Positions 7,630 to 15,206 of a stretch of DNA of 25,440 bases are shown one piece after another. The stretch is taken from positions 1-25,440 of the IMG/VR virus record IMGVR_UViG_3300032242_002579; one strand, written 5' to 3'. The position numbers were made by a program, and so were the translations under genes. The notes under the pieces are model-generated. The model did no database searches. It had not been told where the DNA came from and saw only the letters and a program-made list of their open reading frames with translations. Source of the DNA: a virus. The number at the start of each line of letters is the position of its first letter. The first letter of the stretch is position 1.

Positions 7630-10600
7630 ATGGCAATAGATACCAGTCTTTACGGAAGACTTCAAAGACTTTTTGGAACAAGTGTTATAATCAGGAATGT
7701 TGGCGGAAACCAATTAAAAGCAATTGATTTAGACAATGTTCAATCATACGGTAATAAACAATCTAACGGATTAATGGATAAGTATGGCAGAATACATTCT
7801 GTTCATTACGCATCCTTATATGATTACCCATCAAATTATTCTACATTAAAGCCACAGTTGTATCGTGATTACGAAACAATGGATACTGATGCCATCATTA
7901 GCTCAGCTCTCGACGTACTGTCAGATGAGTGTTTAGGTGGCAATACTATTATTCCGTTATTAAACGGCAAGAAAAAAACAATAGAAGAACTATATAAAGA
8001 AAGTGCAACTAATTTTTGGTTATATGGTCTAAATAAGTCCACATTAATGTTTGAACCTGTACAAGCTGAGAAAGTGGCTTATAATGGAAAAAAACAAGTA
8101 TACGCCATTACTTTTGATGATGGAACTATTATTGAAGCAACTTCTAATCATATTTGGATAACCTCTGATGGAAATGAATTGACAACTTCTGAACTAACGA
8201 AAGGTTCATCTATATTAGCTCTTCCAACTAGATTATCAGATAACCAAACAATGAAAGGGTATGAACAAATTTGGGATGGAAAATCATTTAAATATGTTCA
8301 TAGAATTATTGGAAATTGCATCCAACACCTTGTTGAGCAAAAAAATAATTTACCAGATGATAAAACCAAGGTTATACATCATTCTTCTTTTGATAAATTA
8401 AATAATGATCCAGATTATTTAATTTGGATGGGTTGGTCTGATCATAATCGAGTACATTCTAATTTTAACAAAAATTTGTGGAAGGGAATAAATTCAGATC
8501 AAGAAAAAAAGAATATTTTTATAAAAAAAGTATTAGATGGTCAAAAAAAATATTGGGATAGTGTAGATAGGGTTGCTCTTAGTTTAAAATTGTCAGAAAA
8601 AAGAAAAGAAGTTTTTTCAAAAATGACAGATGATGAAAAAAAACTAAAATATGGAAAGCCAGGAATTTTAAATAATATGTTTGGCAATGGACATAAGTTA
8701 GTTGGTGATAAAAATGGAAGATATGATAAAATTTCAAATAGAATTGAAAATATTGATATAGAAAAAATTATTCTTGAAATAGCTGCAAACCCTCATCCAA
8801 AAATTTTAGAAGATATAAGATTAAAAAATGGATTCTGTAAGTTTGAATGGAGAAAAGTTAAATCAAAACTATATGCTAGATATAAAGAGACCACTCACAA
8901 ACCTTTAATAAATAAAATTTTAGTAGAAAACAGTACTGATATAGTAATATCATTTAGAACTTTTTGTTTAAATAACTATAAAGAAGGAAATAGATTTATT
9001 GTTAAGCAATATTGTACAGAAAAAAATATTTCTATTAGACATTTAAGGCGAGTAATATTAAATTTGGGTTATTCTTCATTAGAAAATTTTGCAACATCTA
9101 AAAACCATAGAATTGTAAAAATAGAAAAGAAAGGAATAGTAGATGTGTATGATATTGTAAATGCAGGAGAAAATCACATTTATGCAATAGAAGCGAAAGA
9201 TGGTTCAAAGATTTATACTCATAATTGTACACTTAAAAATGAGAACCGGGAAATACTTCAAATAAGAAGTTCTGATGATAAAATACAAGCTATACTTTAT
9301 AATTTATTTTACGATATTCTAAATCTTGAGTATACATTATGGCCATGGATTCGAAATATGTGTAAATATGGTGATCACTATGTTTACTTACGTATTAAAG
9401 AGGGATATGGTATCTATAATGTTCTTCCTATGCCTCCTCATGATATCAATAGACACGAAGGAGAGAATCCAGAAAAGCCTGATGAAGTATTTTTTACTTT
9501 AGGACCAGATGGTCAAGGTTCAGGAGTTCAATATAATAAGGATTTAAAGAATAGATACGAGAATTTTGAGATTGCTCACTTTAGATTACTTAGTGATACT
9601 CGTTATTTACCTTATGGTAGGGCATATATTGAACCTGCTAGGAAGATATATAAGCAATTAAGTCTTATGGAAGAGGCTATGATGATACATCGTATCATGA
9701 GAGCTCCTGAAAAGCGTGTATTTTATATAAATATTGGAGCTATTCCTCCTAATGAGGTTGAACAGTTTATGAAAAAGACTGTAGATAAGATGAAGAAGAC
9801 ACCATTTGTGGATCCACAGACAGGTGAATACAATCTTAAGTACAACATGATGAATGCTTTGGAGGATTTCTATATACCAGTTCGTGGTGGAGACGCTACT
9901 ACTAGGATAGATACTGCTAAAGGATTAGAATATAATGCTATAGAAGACGTTAATTACTTAAGGGACAAGCTGTTAGCATCATTAAAGATACCTAAAGCGT
10001 TCTTCGGTTATGAGAAAGATTTATCTGGAAAATCAACACTTGCTGCGGAAGACATTCGATTTGGTCGCACGATTCAAAGATTACAAAGTATTGTTGTTAG
10101 CGAGCTTACTCGTATAGCATTAATACATTTATATGTTCAAGGATATACGGATGAGAGGCTTACAAACTTTGAATTAAGTCTTACTACCCCATCAATTATA
10201 TATGAGCAAGAGAAGATAGCTCTTTGGAAAGAGAAAGTATCCCTTGCACAAGATCTTGTTGCTAGTAATCTAGTATCATCTGATTGGATATATGACAGGA
10301 TATTTGAATTCAGTGAGGATCAAGTATCAGAAATGCGGGATTTAATTGCTGAAGATAAGAAAAGAATATTTAGACTTACTCAGATTGAAAATGAGGGTAA
10401 CGATCCATCCGAATCAGGTGAATCATACGGAACTCCTCATGATCTAGCTTCATTATATGGTCGTGATCGTTTAAAAGATGGAGGATTGCCTGATGGATTT
10501 GATGAAACAAAAGTAGTAGGTAGACCTAAAGAAAAAAGTTCTATATATGGAACCCAGGATAGTGCATTTGGAAGAGATGCTATTGGAAAAAAAGAAATGA

Positions 10601-10755
10601 ATGCTCCTATGGATAGTAATCCACTTAGACATAATTTTAGAGGAGGATCACCACTTAGTCTTAAAGAAAAAAAAGAAATTAATATATTTCTAGGAAAAGG
10701 TGGTAAAGAAAACGAAAAAGATTTATTGTCTGAGTCGAATATTAAGGATTTATAG
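7630..10755 (+). CDS. Portal vertex protein (T4 gp20-like) interrupted by an intein
   Basis: The portal forms the DNA-entry vertex, nucleates prohead assembly and is the docking site for terminase. The 1041-codon frame carries a 432-residue intein (residues 101-532); the spliced protein would be 609 residues, against 524 for T4 gp20. The C-terminal extein contains stretches recognisable from gp20, notably IMRAPEKRVFYINIGAIPP, then the DTAKGLEYNAIEDVNYLRDK region and LKIPKAFFGYE. The splice junction joins LDVLSDE to CTLKNENREIL, a natural portal sequence. The last 100 or so residues are a polar Gly/Lys/Asp-rich tail, probably disordered and longer than in T4. Its start follows an A/T-rich leader and an ATATTTAT box. 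Confidence 0.95.
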   Translation: MAIDTSLYGRLQRLFGTSVIIRNVGGNQLKAIDLDNVQSYGNKQSNGLMDKYGRIHSVHYASLYDYPSNYSTLKPQLYRDYETMDTDAIISSALDVLSDECLGGNTIIPLLNGKKKTIEELYKESATNFWLYGLNKSTLMFEPVQAEKVAYNGKKQVYAITFDDGTIIEATSNHIWITSDGNELTTSELTKGSSILALPTRLSDNQTMKGYEQIWDGKSFKYVHRIIGNCIQHLVEQKNNLPDDKTKVIHHSSFDKLNNDPDYLIWMGWSDHNRVHSNFNKNLWKGINSDQEKKNIFIKKVLDGQKKYWDSVDRVALSLKLSEKRKEVFSKMTDDEKKLKYGKPGILNNMFGNGHKLVGDKNGRYDKISNRIENIDIEKIILEIAANPHPKILEDIRLKNGFCKFEWRKVKSKLYARYKETTHKPLINKILVENSTDIVISFRTFCLNNYKEGNRFIVKQYCTEKNISIRHLRRVILNLGYSSLENFATSKNHRIVKIEKKGIVDVYDIVNAGENHIYAIEAKDGSKIYTHNCTLKNENREILQIRSSDDKIQAILYNLFYDILNLEYTLWPWIRNMCKYGDHYVYLRIKEGYGIYNVLPMPPHDINRHEGENPEKPDEVFFTLGPDGQGSGVQYNKDLKNRYENFEIAHFRLLSDTRYLPYGRAYIEPARKIYKQLSLMEEAMMIHRIMRAPEKRVFYINIGAIPPNEVEQFMKKTVDKMKKTPFVDPQTGEYNLKYNMMNALEDFYIPVRGGDATTRIDTAKGLEYNAIEDVNYLRDKLLASLKIPKAFFGYEKDLSGKSTLAAEDIRFGRTIQRLQSIVVSELTRIALIHLYVQGYTDERLTNFELSLTTPSIIYEQEKIALWKEKVSLAQDLVASNLVSSDWIYDRIFEFSEDQVSEMRDLIAEDKKRIFRLTQIENEGNDPSESGESYGTPHDLASLYGRDRLKDGGLPDGFDETKVVGRPKEKSSIYGTQDSAFGRDAIGKKEMNAPMDSNPLRHNFRGGSPLSLKEKKEINIFLGKGGKENEKDLLSESNIKDL
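7930..9225 (+). mobile_element. Intein with HNH homing endonuclease in the portal gene
   Basis: In-frame insertion coding for 432 residues, from Cys101 (CLGGNTIIPLLNGKKKTIEE, block A) to THN at Asn532, followed by Cys533 as +1 nucleophile. Block B is clear as GTIIEATSNHIWIT, and the C-terminal part has VDVYDIV and KIYTHN, giving a canonical His-Asn/Cys junction. The inserted nuclease is of HNH type: IHHSSFDKLNND holds H250, H251, N258 and N259, and a second half reads DHNRVHS with H272 and H276. Downstream, FGNGHKLVGDKNGRYDK resembles a NUMOD3-like DNA-binding segment. No LAGLIDADG motif is seen, so the element is of separate origin from the terminase intein. All key residues look intact. Confidence 0.92.
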
Positions 10756-10764
10756 TATTTATTA

Positions 10765-10787
10765 ATATTTATACGAGAGGTATACCT
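10765..10787 (+). promoter_or_regulatory. ATATTTAT box plus 10-bp palindrome
   Basis: The 38-base gap after the portal gene carries an exact ATATTTAT (10765-10772), 21 bases before the next ATG, followed by the perfect palindrome AGGTATACCT (10778-10787). GAGAGG at 10775-10780 resembles a Shine-Dalgarno sequence but lies 13 bases from the ATG, farther than usual. Confidence 0.4.
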
Positions 10788-10793
10788 AAACTA

Positions 10794-11648
10794 ATGAAAA
10801 TTAAACACAACAAAGTAAAAAATACTGGACTAATATATGAATTGCTAGTTAGACAATTGGCATCAGATATTCTATCTAACAAGGATAGTAAGTCATTTGA
10901 GATCATAAATAAGTACTATAAGAATACTGAGATCTCAAAGGAGTATAAACTGTATAATACTTTAATTCATGCAGGCCAACTTACCGAATCTAAGGCAGAT
11001 GTCTTTATTTCTACGATATTAGAAGTGTCAAAAAGAATAAATAAGACTAAACTTAAGAAAGAAAAGTACAATTTGATCAAAGAAGTTAAAGAAACTTACG
11101 ACGTTGAAAACTTTTTTAAAGCAAAAGTTAATGACTATAAGGTATATGCTTCAATGTATAATCTAATTGAGGCTACTAACTCAAATGAGTTTATTGCACC
11201 TGCTGAAGTTATAGATAACAAGGTAACTTTATTGGAGTTCTTAACTAAAAAAGACATTGATAAGGAAGGTGTACAGAATCAAGTACTTGAAGAGTATGCC
11301 GAAAGTGACAAAGCCACTAAAATAATTGCTTATAAGATTCTTGTAGAGAAGTTTAATAAGAAATACTCTAGTTTAACACCGGATCAAAAGAACGTATTGA
11401 AAGAATATATCAATAATATCTCTAGTACACAGAACTTAAAGGAGTTCTTAAACCAAGAGATACTTAAAGCTGTAAAAATATTATCCGAACTAAAGAAAAC
11501 AGTAAAGGATGAGATAGTAAAAATAAAGTTAACAGAAGTTATAAAAACTGTTGAGCCAATCGATAAGAAGGATTCAGTAAAAGATCACCATGTTCTTGCG
11601 GTATTGCAGTATTATGAATTAATTAAAGAAATTAAATCTATTAAGTAA
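10794..11648 (+). CDS. Conserved helical head-region protein, function unknown
   Basis: A 284-residue, Lys-rich and almost entirely helical protein. The start KNTGLIYELLVRQLASDILS looks like a conserved N-terminal motif; I recall this type of protein next to the portal in related T4-like phages but no defined function. No catalytic motif, signal sequence or membrane segment is visible. The position between portal and protease is where T4 carries small prohead-core genes (67, 68), so a core or portal-associated role is the best guess. The stop codon overlaps the next start by one base. Confidence 0.6.
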   Translation: MKIKHNKVKNTGLIYELLVRQLASDILSNKDSKSFEIINKYYKNTEISKEYKLYNTLIHAGQLTESKADVFISTILEVSKRINKTKLKKEKYNLIKEVKETYDVENFFKAKVNDYKVYASMYNLIEATNSNEFIAPAEVIDNKVTLLEFLTKKDIDKEGVQNQVLEEYAESDKATKIIAYKILVEKFNKKYSSLTPDQKNVLKEYINNISSTQNLKEFLNQEILKAVKILSELKKTVKDEIVKIKLTEVIKTVEPIDKKDSVKDHHVLAVLQYYELIKEIKSIK

Positions 11649-11938
11649 TGAAAGTTGACAAAACCCTATTGAAGGAAGAAGTACTGAATGAGGTTTCTTA
11701 CCGCAGATTTATGCAGGAAGTTACTAAGGTATCAGGTTCTACTAAAAAGAAAAGAGGTCTTGTTCAAATGAAAAAAATGTTGAAGGAGATGGAGGATATG
11801 TACTCACATATTACCCGTCTTGATGAAGCAGATGGTGCAAATGATGGATACTGGGAGAAAAACAGAGGACATCTAATCGAAATCTCAAACAAGATGATCG
11901 ACATGGGTTTAAAAATCAGAAAAATAGGAAAAAAATAA
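11648..11938 (+). CDS. Small helical protein, possible prohead core component
   Basis: A 96-residue charged, helical protein. The N-terminus MKVDKTLLKEEVLNEVSYRR contains LKE and LNE, which fit the (L/I)xE cleavage rule of T4-type prohead proteases, as expected if it is packed in the head and processed. The rest has no recognisable domain. The location between portal and protease and the one-base overlap with the upstream gene support a head-assembly role, without proof. Confidence 0.5.
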   Translation: MKVDKTLLKEEVLNEVSYRRFMQEVTKVSGSTKKKRGLVQMKKMLKEMEDMYSHITRLDEADGANDGYWEKNRGHLIEISNKMIDMGLKIRKIGKK

Positions 11939-11942
11939 TACA

Positions 11943-13316
11943 ATGCAAAATATACAAAAATTATATCAAGATCTACATGAGGGTAAAATCTCTAGAAATC
12001 AATTCTTATTCCAATTAAGAAAAGATAGTAGAATCAATTCTTTCTTTACTAGTGCTAACTCATATGATGAGACAGTTCGTATTCTTAAAAATCGTGGATT
12101 ATTATTTGAGAAACATTTAACTCCTGCTGAAACTAAAAAGAAAGAAAGCATTATTACATCAATGAAAGATACATTCAAGGGACCTGCTCCTGCTATGTAT
12201 GCTATTGCCACTAAGAAAGCTGAAAAATTAGCTGAAGATAATTTAGATGAAGACTATGAAGTATCTATGGCAGAAGATTCATTAGATTCTATTATTCAAG
12301 CGGCCATGAAATTAAAATCTGAGCTAGGTGGACAAGAAGTTAATCTACCGGCTTGGGTACAAGATCATATTACTAATTCTGAAAATTATATTAACCAAGC
12401 AGCTAAGGGATATCATGAAGCTGATGCGGAAATGGAAAATCATGCAGGTGAAGAAAATGAATCAATGTATGAAGCTCGTTTTAAAAAGGGTGAAGATGTT
12501 GGAGAAAAAGGTATGAATTTCAAAAAGATCCAAAAAGATGCTGCTAAACGTTATGGTTCGGAGGAAGCTGGTAAAAGAGTTGCAGGATCTATCTTAAAAA
12601 AAGTACTTAAAAAAGAAGAAATTGGAAGTAACGATCCAGAGACTAGTTACGAAGGACTTAATAATATAAATGAAGCTAAAAATAATCCAAAAGTTGAAAA
12701 GCTTGTTAATGTCATTAATGATATGATAGCAAAAGCTATGGATGAAGATGGAGATCCTATTGGTGTAATAGAGCCGGGTACTACTTATGAAGAGCCATAT
12801 ACATACTTTCCTATTGAGTATAAGAATGGAACTCTTAGAATTACTTCAAAAAGTGTTTATAATAATAAACCTGAAGTTGATGTAATTAGTAGCGAAAATA
12901 TGATGTATGACGGAGTTCCTACATTACAATTAATTGCTAGAATGTATAAGAAGGCTATCAAGAAATCAGGTAATAATCAAGAAATGCCACCAGCACCATC
13001 TCAAGAAGAAACTGATGCTAATCAGGTATATGAGGGTAATTTAAATGAATCTAAAGAACCTACTAAGGGAGCAGATCAAGTAAATCCATATGAGTTAGAG
13101 AAAGGTACATATTATGAACTAGATTGCCAAAAGGATGGTGCAAAAGACACTAAAAAGGCAAAGGCTAAAGCAATAAAGAACCTTAATAAGAACCCTAAGT
13201 ATTACAGCGATCTCTTCTCTAAGAATTATAATGACAACCCAAATACATCTGATCAAATGCAGATAGTAAAAGAGTCATTAAAGAATTTAATTAATGATAT
13301 CTTATCTGAGAAGTAA
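11943..13316 (+). CDS. Prohead core-like multi-segment protein
   Basis: A 457-residue protein made of short segments: an N-terminal helical region (about 1-60, with LYQDLHEGKISRNQF), a segment LPAWVQDHITNSENYINQAA (135-154) of a type I associate with T4-like head-region proteins, a basic helix-rich stretch with MNFKKIQKDAAKRYGSEEAG (191-210), a mixed domain at about 245-345, and a C-terminal part with NPYELEKGTYYELD and KNPKYYSDLF. Acidic linkers join them. No enzyme motif is seen. Position directly before the protease suggests an internal head or core protein, but these segments also occur in proteins of unknown role. The stop overlaps the protease start by one base. Confidence 0.55.
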   Translation: MQNIQKLYQDLHEGKISRNQFLFQLRKDSRINSFFTSANSYDETVRILKNRGLLFEKHLTPAETKKKESIITSMKDTFKGPAPAMYAIATKKAEKLAEDNLDEDYEVSMAEDSLDSIIQAAMKLKSELGGQEVNLPAWVQDHITNSENYINQAAKGYHEADAEMENHAGEENESMYEARFKKGEDVGEKGMNFKKIQKDAAKRYGSEEAGKRVAGSILKKVLKKEEIGSNDPETSYEGLNNINEAKNNPKVEKLVNVINDMIAKAMDEDGDPIGVIEPGTTYEEPYTYFPIEYKNGTLRITSKSVYNNKPEVDVISSENMMYDGVPTLQLIARMYKKAIKKSGNNQEMPPAPSQEETDANQVYEGNLNESKEPTKGADQVNPYELEKGTYYELDCQKDGAKDTKKAKAKAIKNLNKNPKYYSDLFSKNYNDNPNTSDQMQIVKESLKNLINDILSEK

Positions 13317-13921
13317 TGGCTAATTTAATTGTAGAGCATACTAATGATGGTTCATCTTTATTGATGGAAAGCAAAATCATGCCTAATGGTGTTGTTATGA
13401 TATCAGGAAAGATTCATGAGGCTGAAAGGATTAACGGAAACAAAAGAAACTATCCATATGATACTCTTAGAAGAGAAATGGATAATTATATAAATGAATC
13501 CGTTAGGGCTAACAGAGCAATGGGAGAACTAGATCATCCAGAGAGTGCTATTATAAATTTAAACAACGTATCTCATCTTATCAAAAATATTTGGTGGAAA
13601 GATAAAGAAGTTTGGGCAGATATTGAATTACTTGATACTCCTGCAGGAAGAATTGCAATGGCTTTAGTAAAAAGAAATATACCAGTAGGAATTTCTGCCA
13701 GAGGAATGGGATCAGTACAACAAATAGGAGAAGCTGTAGAAGTTCAGGATGATTATTCATTACTTTGCTTTGATTTAGTATCCGTTCCTTCAACTCCGGC
13801 AGCCTATCTATCCCTTAAAGAAGGAATGGGGCATGATGCTTTGTTAAATCCATATGGAAAAATTAATGCCGTTATTACTGATATACTCTGTGGAAAGGGT
13901 TTTTGCTCTTGTCAAGTATAA
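13316..13921 (+). CDS. Prohead core protease (T4 gp21-like)
   Basis: A 201-residue serine protease that cleaves scaffold, core and capsid proteins during head maturation. The catalytic His lies in GELDHPES (H74) and the nucleophile in GISARGMGS (S127), the arrangement of T4 gp21-type peptidases; D153 in CFDLVSVPS is a possible third residue. T4 gp21 has a similar length (212). The C-terminus ends with three close Cys (CGKGFCSC), which I cannot explain. It is the last gene before a strong terminator, and the next two genes code for its main substrates. The enzyme family is well supported by both motifs and by context. Confidence 0.9.
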   Translation: MANLIVEHTNDGSSLLMESKIMPNGVVMISGKIHEAERINGNKRNYPYDTLRREMDNYINESVRANRAMGELDHPESAIINLNNVSHLIKNIWWKDKEVWADIELLDTPAGRIAMALVKRNIPVGISARGMGSVQQIGEAVEVQDDYSLLCFDLVSVPSTPAAYLSLKEGMGHDALLNPYGKINAVITDILCGKGFCSCQV

Positions 13922-13930
13922 AAAAATAAC

Positions 13931-13938
13931 ATATTTAC
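13931..13938 (+). promoter_or_regulatory. ATATTTAC element before the terminator
   Basis: A one-base variant of the recurrent box, directly after the protease gene and before the terminator hairpin. The identical octamer with the same flank, ATATTTACAAAA, occurs at 3555. Because a terminator follows at once, promoter function here is doubtful. Confidence 0.2.
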
Positions 13939-13947
13939 AAAAAAATT

Positions 13948-13978
13948 AGCTACTTTCAAAAAAAAAGTAGCTTTTTTT
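13948..13978 (+). terminator. Rho-independent terminator after the protease gene
   Basis: A 9-bp perfect stem (13948-13956, AGCTACTTT, with 13964-13972, AAAGTAGCT), a 7-base A-rich loop, and a run of seven T that starts at the last stem base (13972-13978). It ends the transcript of the packaging and protease genes and separates it from the scaffold-capsid unit. Confidence 0.85.
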
Positions 13979-13988
13979 ATTTTAGGTT

Positions 13989-13996
13989 ATATTTAT
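13989..13996 (+). promoter_or_regulatory. ATATTTAT box, candidate promoter of the scaffold-capsid unit
   Basis: An exact copy of the recurrent element, preceded by T (TATATTTAT), just downstream of the terminator. It lies 101 bases before the scaffold ATG, farther than in other copies, leaving room for a structured leader. This is the only promoter-like site visible for the most strongly expressed genes of the block. Confidence 0.45.
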
Positions 13997-14009
13997 TCTT
14001 GACTACAAT

Positions 14010-14073
14010 ATACTATTTCATATAGTATTAGTTTAAAAAAATAATCTGATTAAGCTTGATATCAATAAGCTTA
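14010..14073 (+). promoter_or_regulatory. Structured leader with two hairpins before the scaffold gene
   Basis: Two hairpins lie between the promoter-like box and the scaffold start. The first pairs ATACTAT (14010-14016) with ATAGTAT (14022-14028) around a 5-base loop. The second pairs TAAGCTT (14051-14057) with AAGCTTA (14067-14073) around a 9-base loop and ends 24 bases before the ATG. Neither has a T-tract. They may stabilise the mRNA or affect ribosome access; this is inference. Confidence 0.4.
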
Positions 14074-14097
14074 CTTCCAAAAAAAAATTTTAGGAAA

Positions 14098-15192
14098 ATG
14101 ACAAATTTATTAAAAGAAGCTATTGCTGAGGCAAAAGAAGTACGTGCTACGGCTTATAGTAATGCAAAACAAGCTCTTGAAGAACAATTTGCTCCACACT
14201 TACAATCAATGATAGCTGCAAAGTTACAAGAGATGGAAAGTGAAGATGAAGAGCATATGGGTACTGGCAAGGACGAAAAGGACATGAATGAAGGTGAGTA
14301 TATGGCTACTGGTGAAGATGAAAAAGACATGAACGAAGGAGAAGAAGACTTTAATTTAGAAGAAATCTTAGCTGAATTGGACATGGAAGAAGCACATGAG
14401 GAGCCAGATGCGGACAATATGGGTGGACCATCTGACCATGATGCTGACAACAAAGAAGAAGATGAGGAGAATGAAATGGGTGAAGAAGGAGAAGAAGGAG
14501 AAGAAATTGGTGAAATGACAGTTCAAGAGTTGAAAGACTTAATTCAACAAATAGTTGATGAAGAAATGGCTGGAGCTGGTGAAAATGAAGAAGGAAAGCC
14601 AGAAGATGAAATGGGTGGAGAAAACTTTGGTCAAGATGTAGCACCTCCTATGGAGAATCCTGCATTAGAAGAAGAAGAAACTATCAACTTAGAAGAATTA
14701 CTTGCCGAACTTTCTATTGAAGAAAGTGATGAAGAATTAGAAGAGGGTAAAACTTATAAGGATGATAAGTTCAAGGAAAAAGGAGAGAAAAAAGGTATGA
14801 AGCCAAGCATGAAACAAGATTCTAAGTATTCTAAGGATTTGAAAGAAGCTTATGCTGTTATCACTTATCTTAAGAAAGAATTAAATGAAATTAATCTTTT
14901 GAACTCTCGTTTGCTTTATGTAAACAAGTTGTTTAAAGAGAATGGTTCTTTAACAGAATCTCAAAAGATCAAAATTGTTAAGTCATTTGACGAAGTATCT
15001 ACTGTAAAAGAAGCTAAGCTTGTTTACAAAACTTTGACAGAAGGTTTAGCTACCAAACGTGCTACTAAAGGAGCATTTTTGAAAGAATCTTTAAGTTTCG
15101 CATCAAAAGCTGCAGGAACTTCTAGCAACAATATTATTGAGGCTAATCCAATCGCAGATCGGTTTAAAGCATTAATTAATTATAACAAGTAA
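14098..15192 (+). CDS. Prohead scaffold protein (T4 gp22-like)
   Basis: I chose the ATG at 14098 (MTNLLKEAIAEAKEVRATA), preceded by AGGA; an in-frame TTG at 14056 lies inside a leader hairpin and is rejected. The 364-residue product is extremely acidic in its middle (Glu/Asp/Met/Gly-rich) with helical ends, as expected of the major scaffolding core protein, which fills the prohead and is later degraded by the protease. N-terminal LKE and IAE fit the (L/I)xE cleavage rule. Related stretches NLEEILAELDMEE and NLEELLAELSIEE occur about 110 residues apart, and a 15-codon tandem repeat lies near residue 54. The gene sits between protease and capsid genes, as gene 22 does in T4. Confidence 0.85.
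   Translation: MTNLLKEAIAEAKEVRATAYSNAKQALEEQFAPHLQSMIAAKLQEMESEDEEHMGTGKDEKDMNEGEYMATGEDEKDMNEGEEDFNLEEILAELDMEEAHEEPDADNMGGPSDHDADNKEEDEENEMGEEGEEGEEIGEMTVQELKDLIQQIVDEEMAGAGENEEGKPEDEMGGENFGQDVAPPMENPALEEEETINLEELLAELSIEESDEELEEGKTYKDDKFKEKGEKKGMKPSMKQDSKYSKDLKEAYAVITYLKKELNEINLLNSRLLYVNKLFKENGSLTESQKIKIVKSFDEVSTVKEAKLVYKTLTEGLATKRATKGAFLKESLSFASKAAGTSSNNIIEANPIADRFKALINYNK
14257..14346 (+). repeat. Tandem 45-base coding repeat in the scaffold gene
   Basis: Two adjacent 15-codon units, MGTGKDEKDMNEGEY (14257-14301) and MATGEDEKDMNEGEE (14302-14346), differ at three residues and at several synonymous positions. They add an acidic stretch to the scaffold and look like an older in-frame duplication. 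Confidence 0.8.
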
Positions 15193-15206
15193 AATTTTTA
15201 AAAAAC

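Noticed and set aside
5203-9225. The inserts in terminase and portal as group I or II introns.
   Set aside because: Both are in frame from end to end, and carry protein-splicing residues at both ends (Cys start, His-Gln/Thr and His-Asn/Cys junctions). They are inteins.
14051-14062. Sequence AAGCTTGATATC, as in common cloning-vector polylinkers.
   Set aside because: The flanks are not vector sequence and the gap continues naturally into the scaffold leader; it forms part of a hairpin. Chance resemblance.
14056-14097. Longer scaffold start at TTG 14056.
   Set aside because: The TTG lies inside a hairpin arm, and the added residues (MISISLLPKKNFRK) look like translated leader. The ATG at 14098 has AGGA just upstream.
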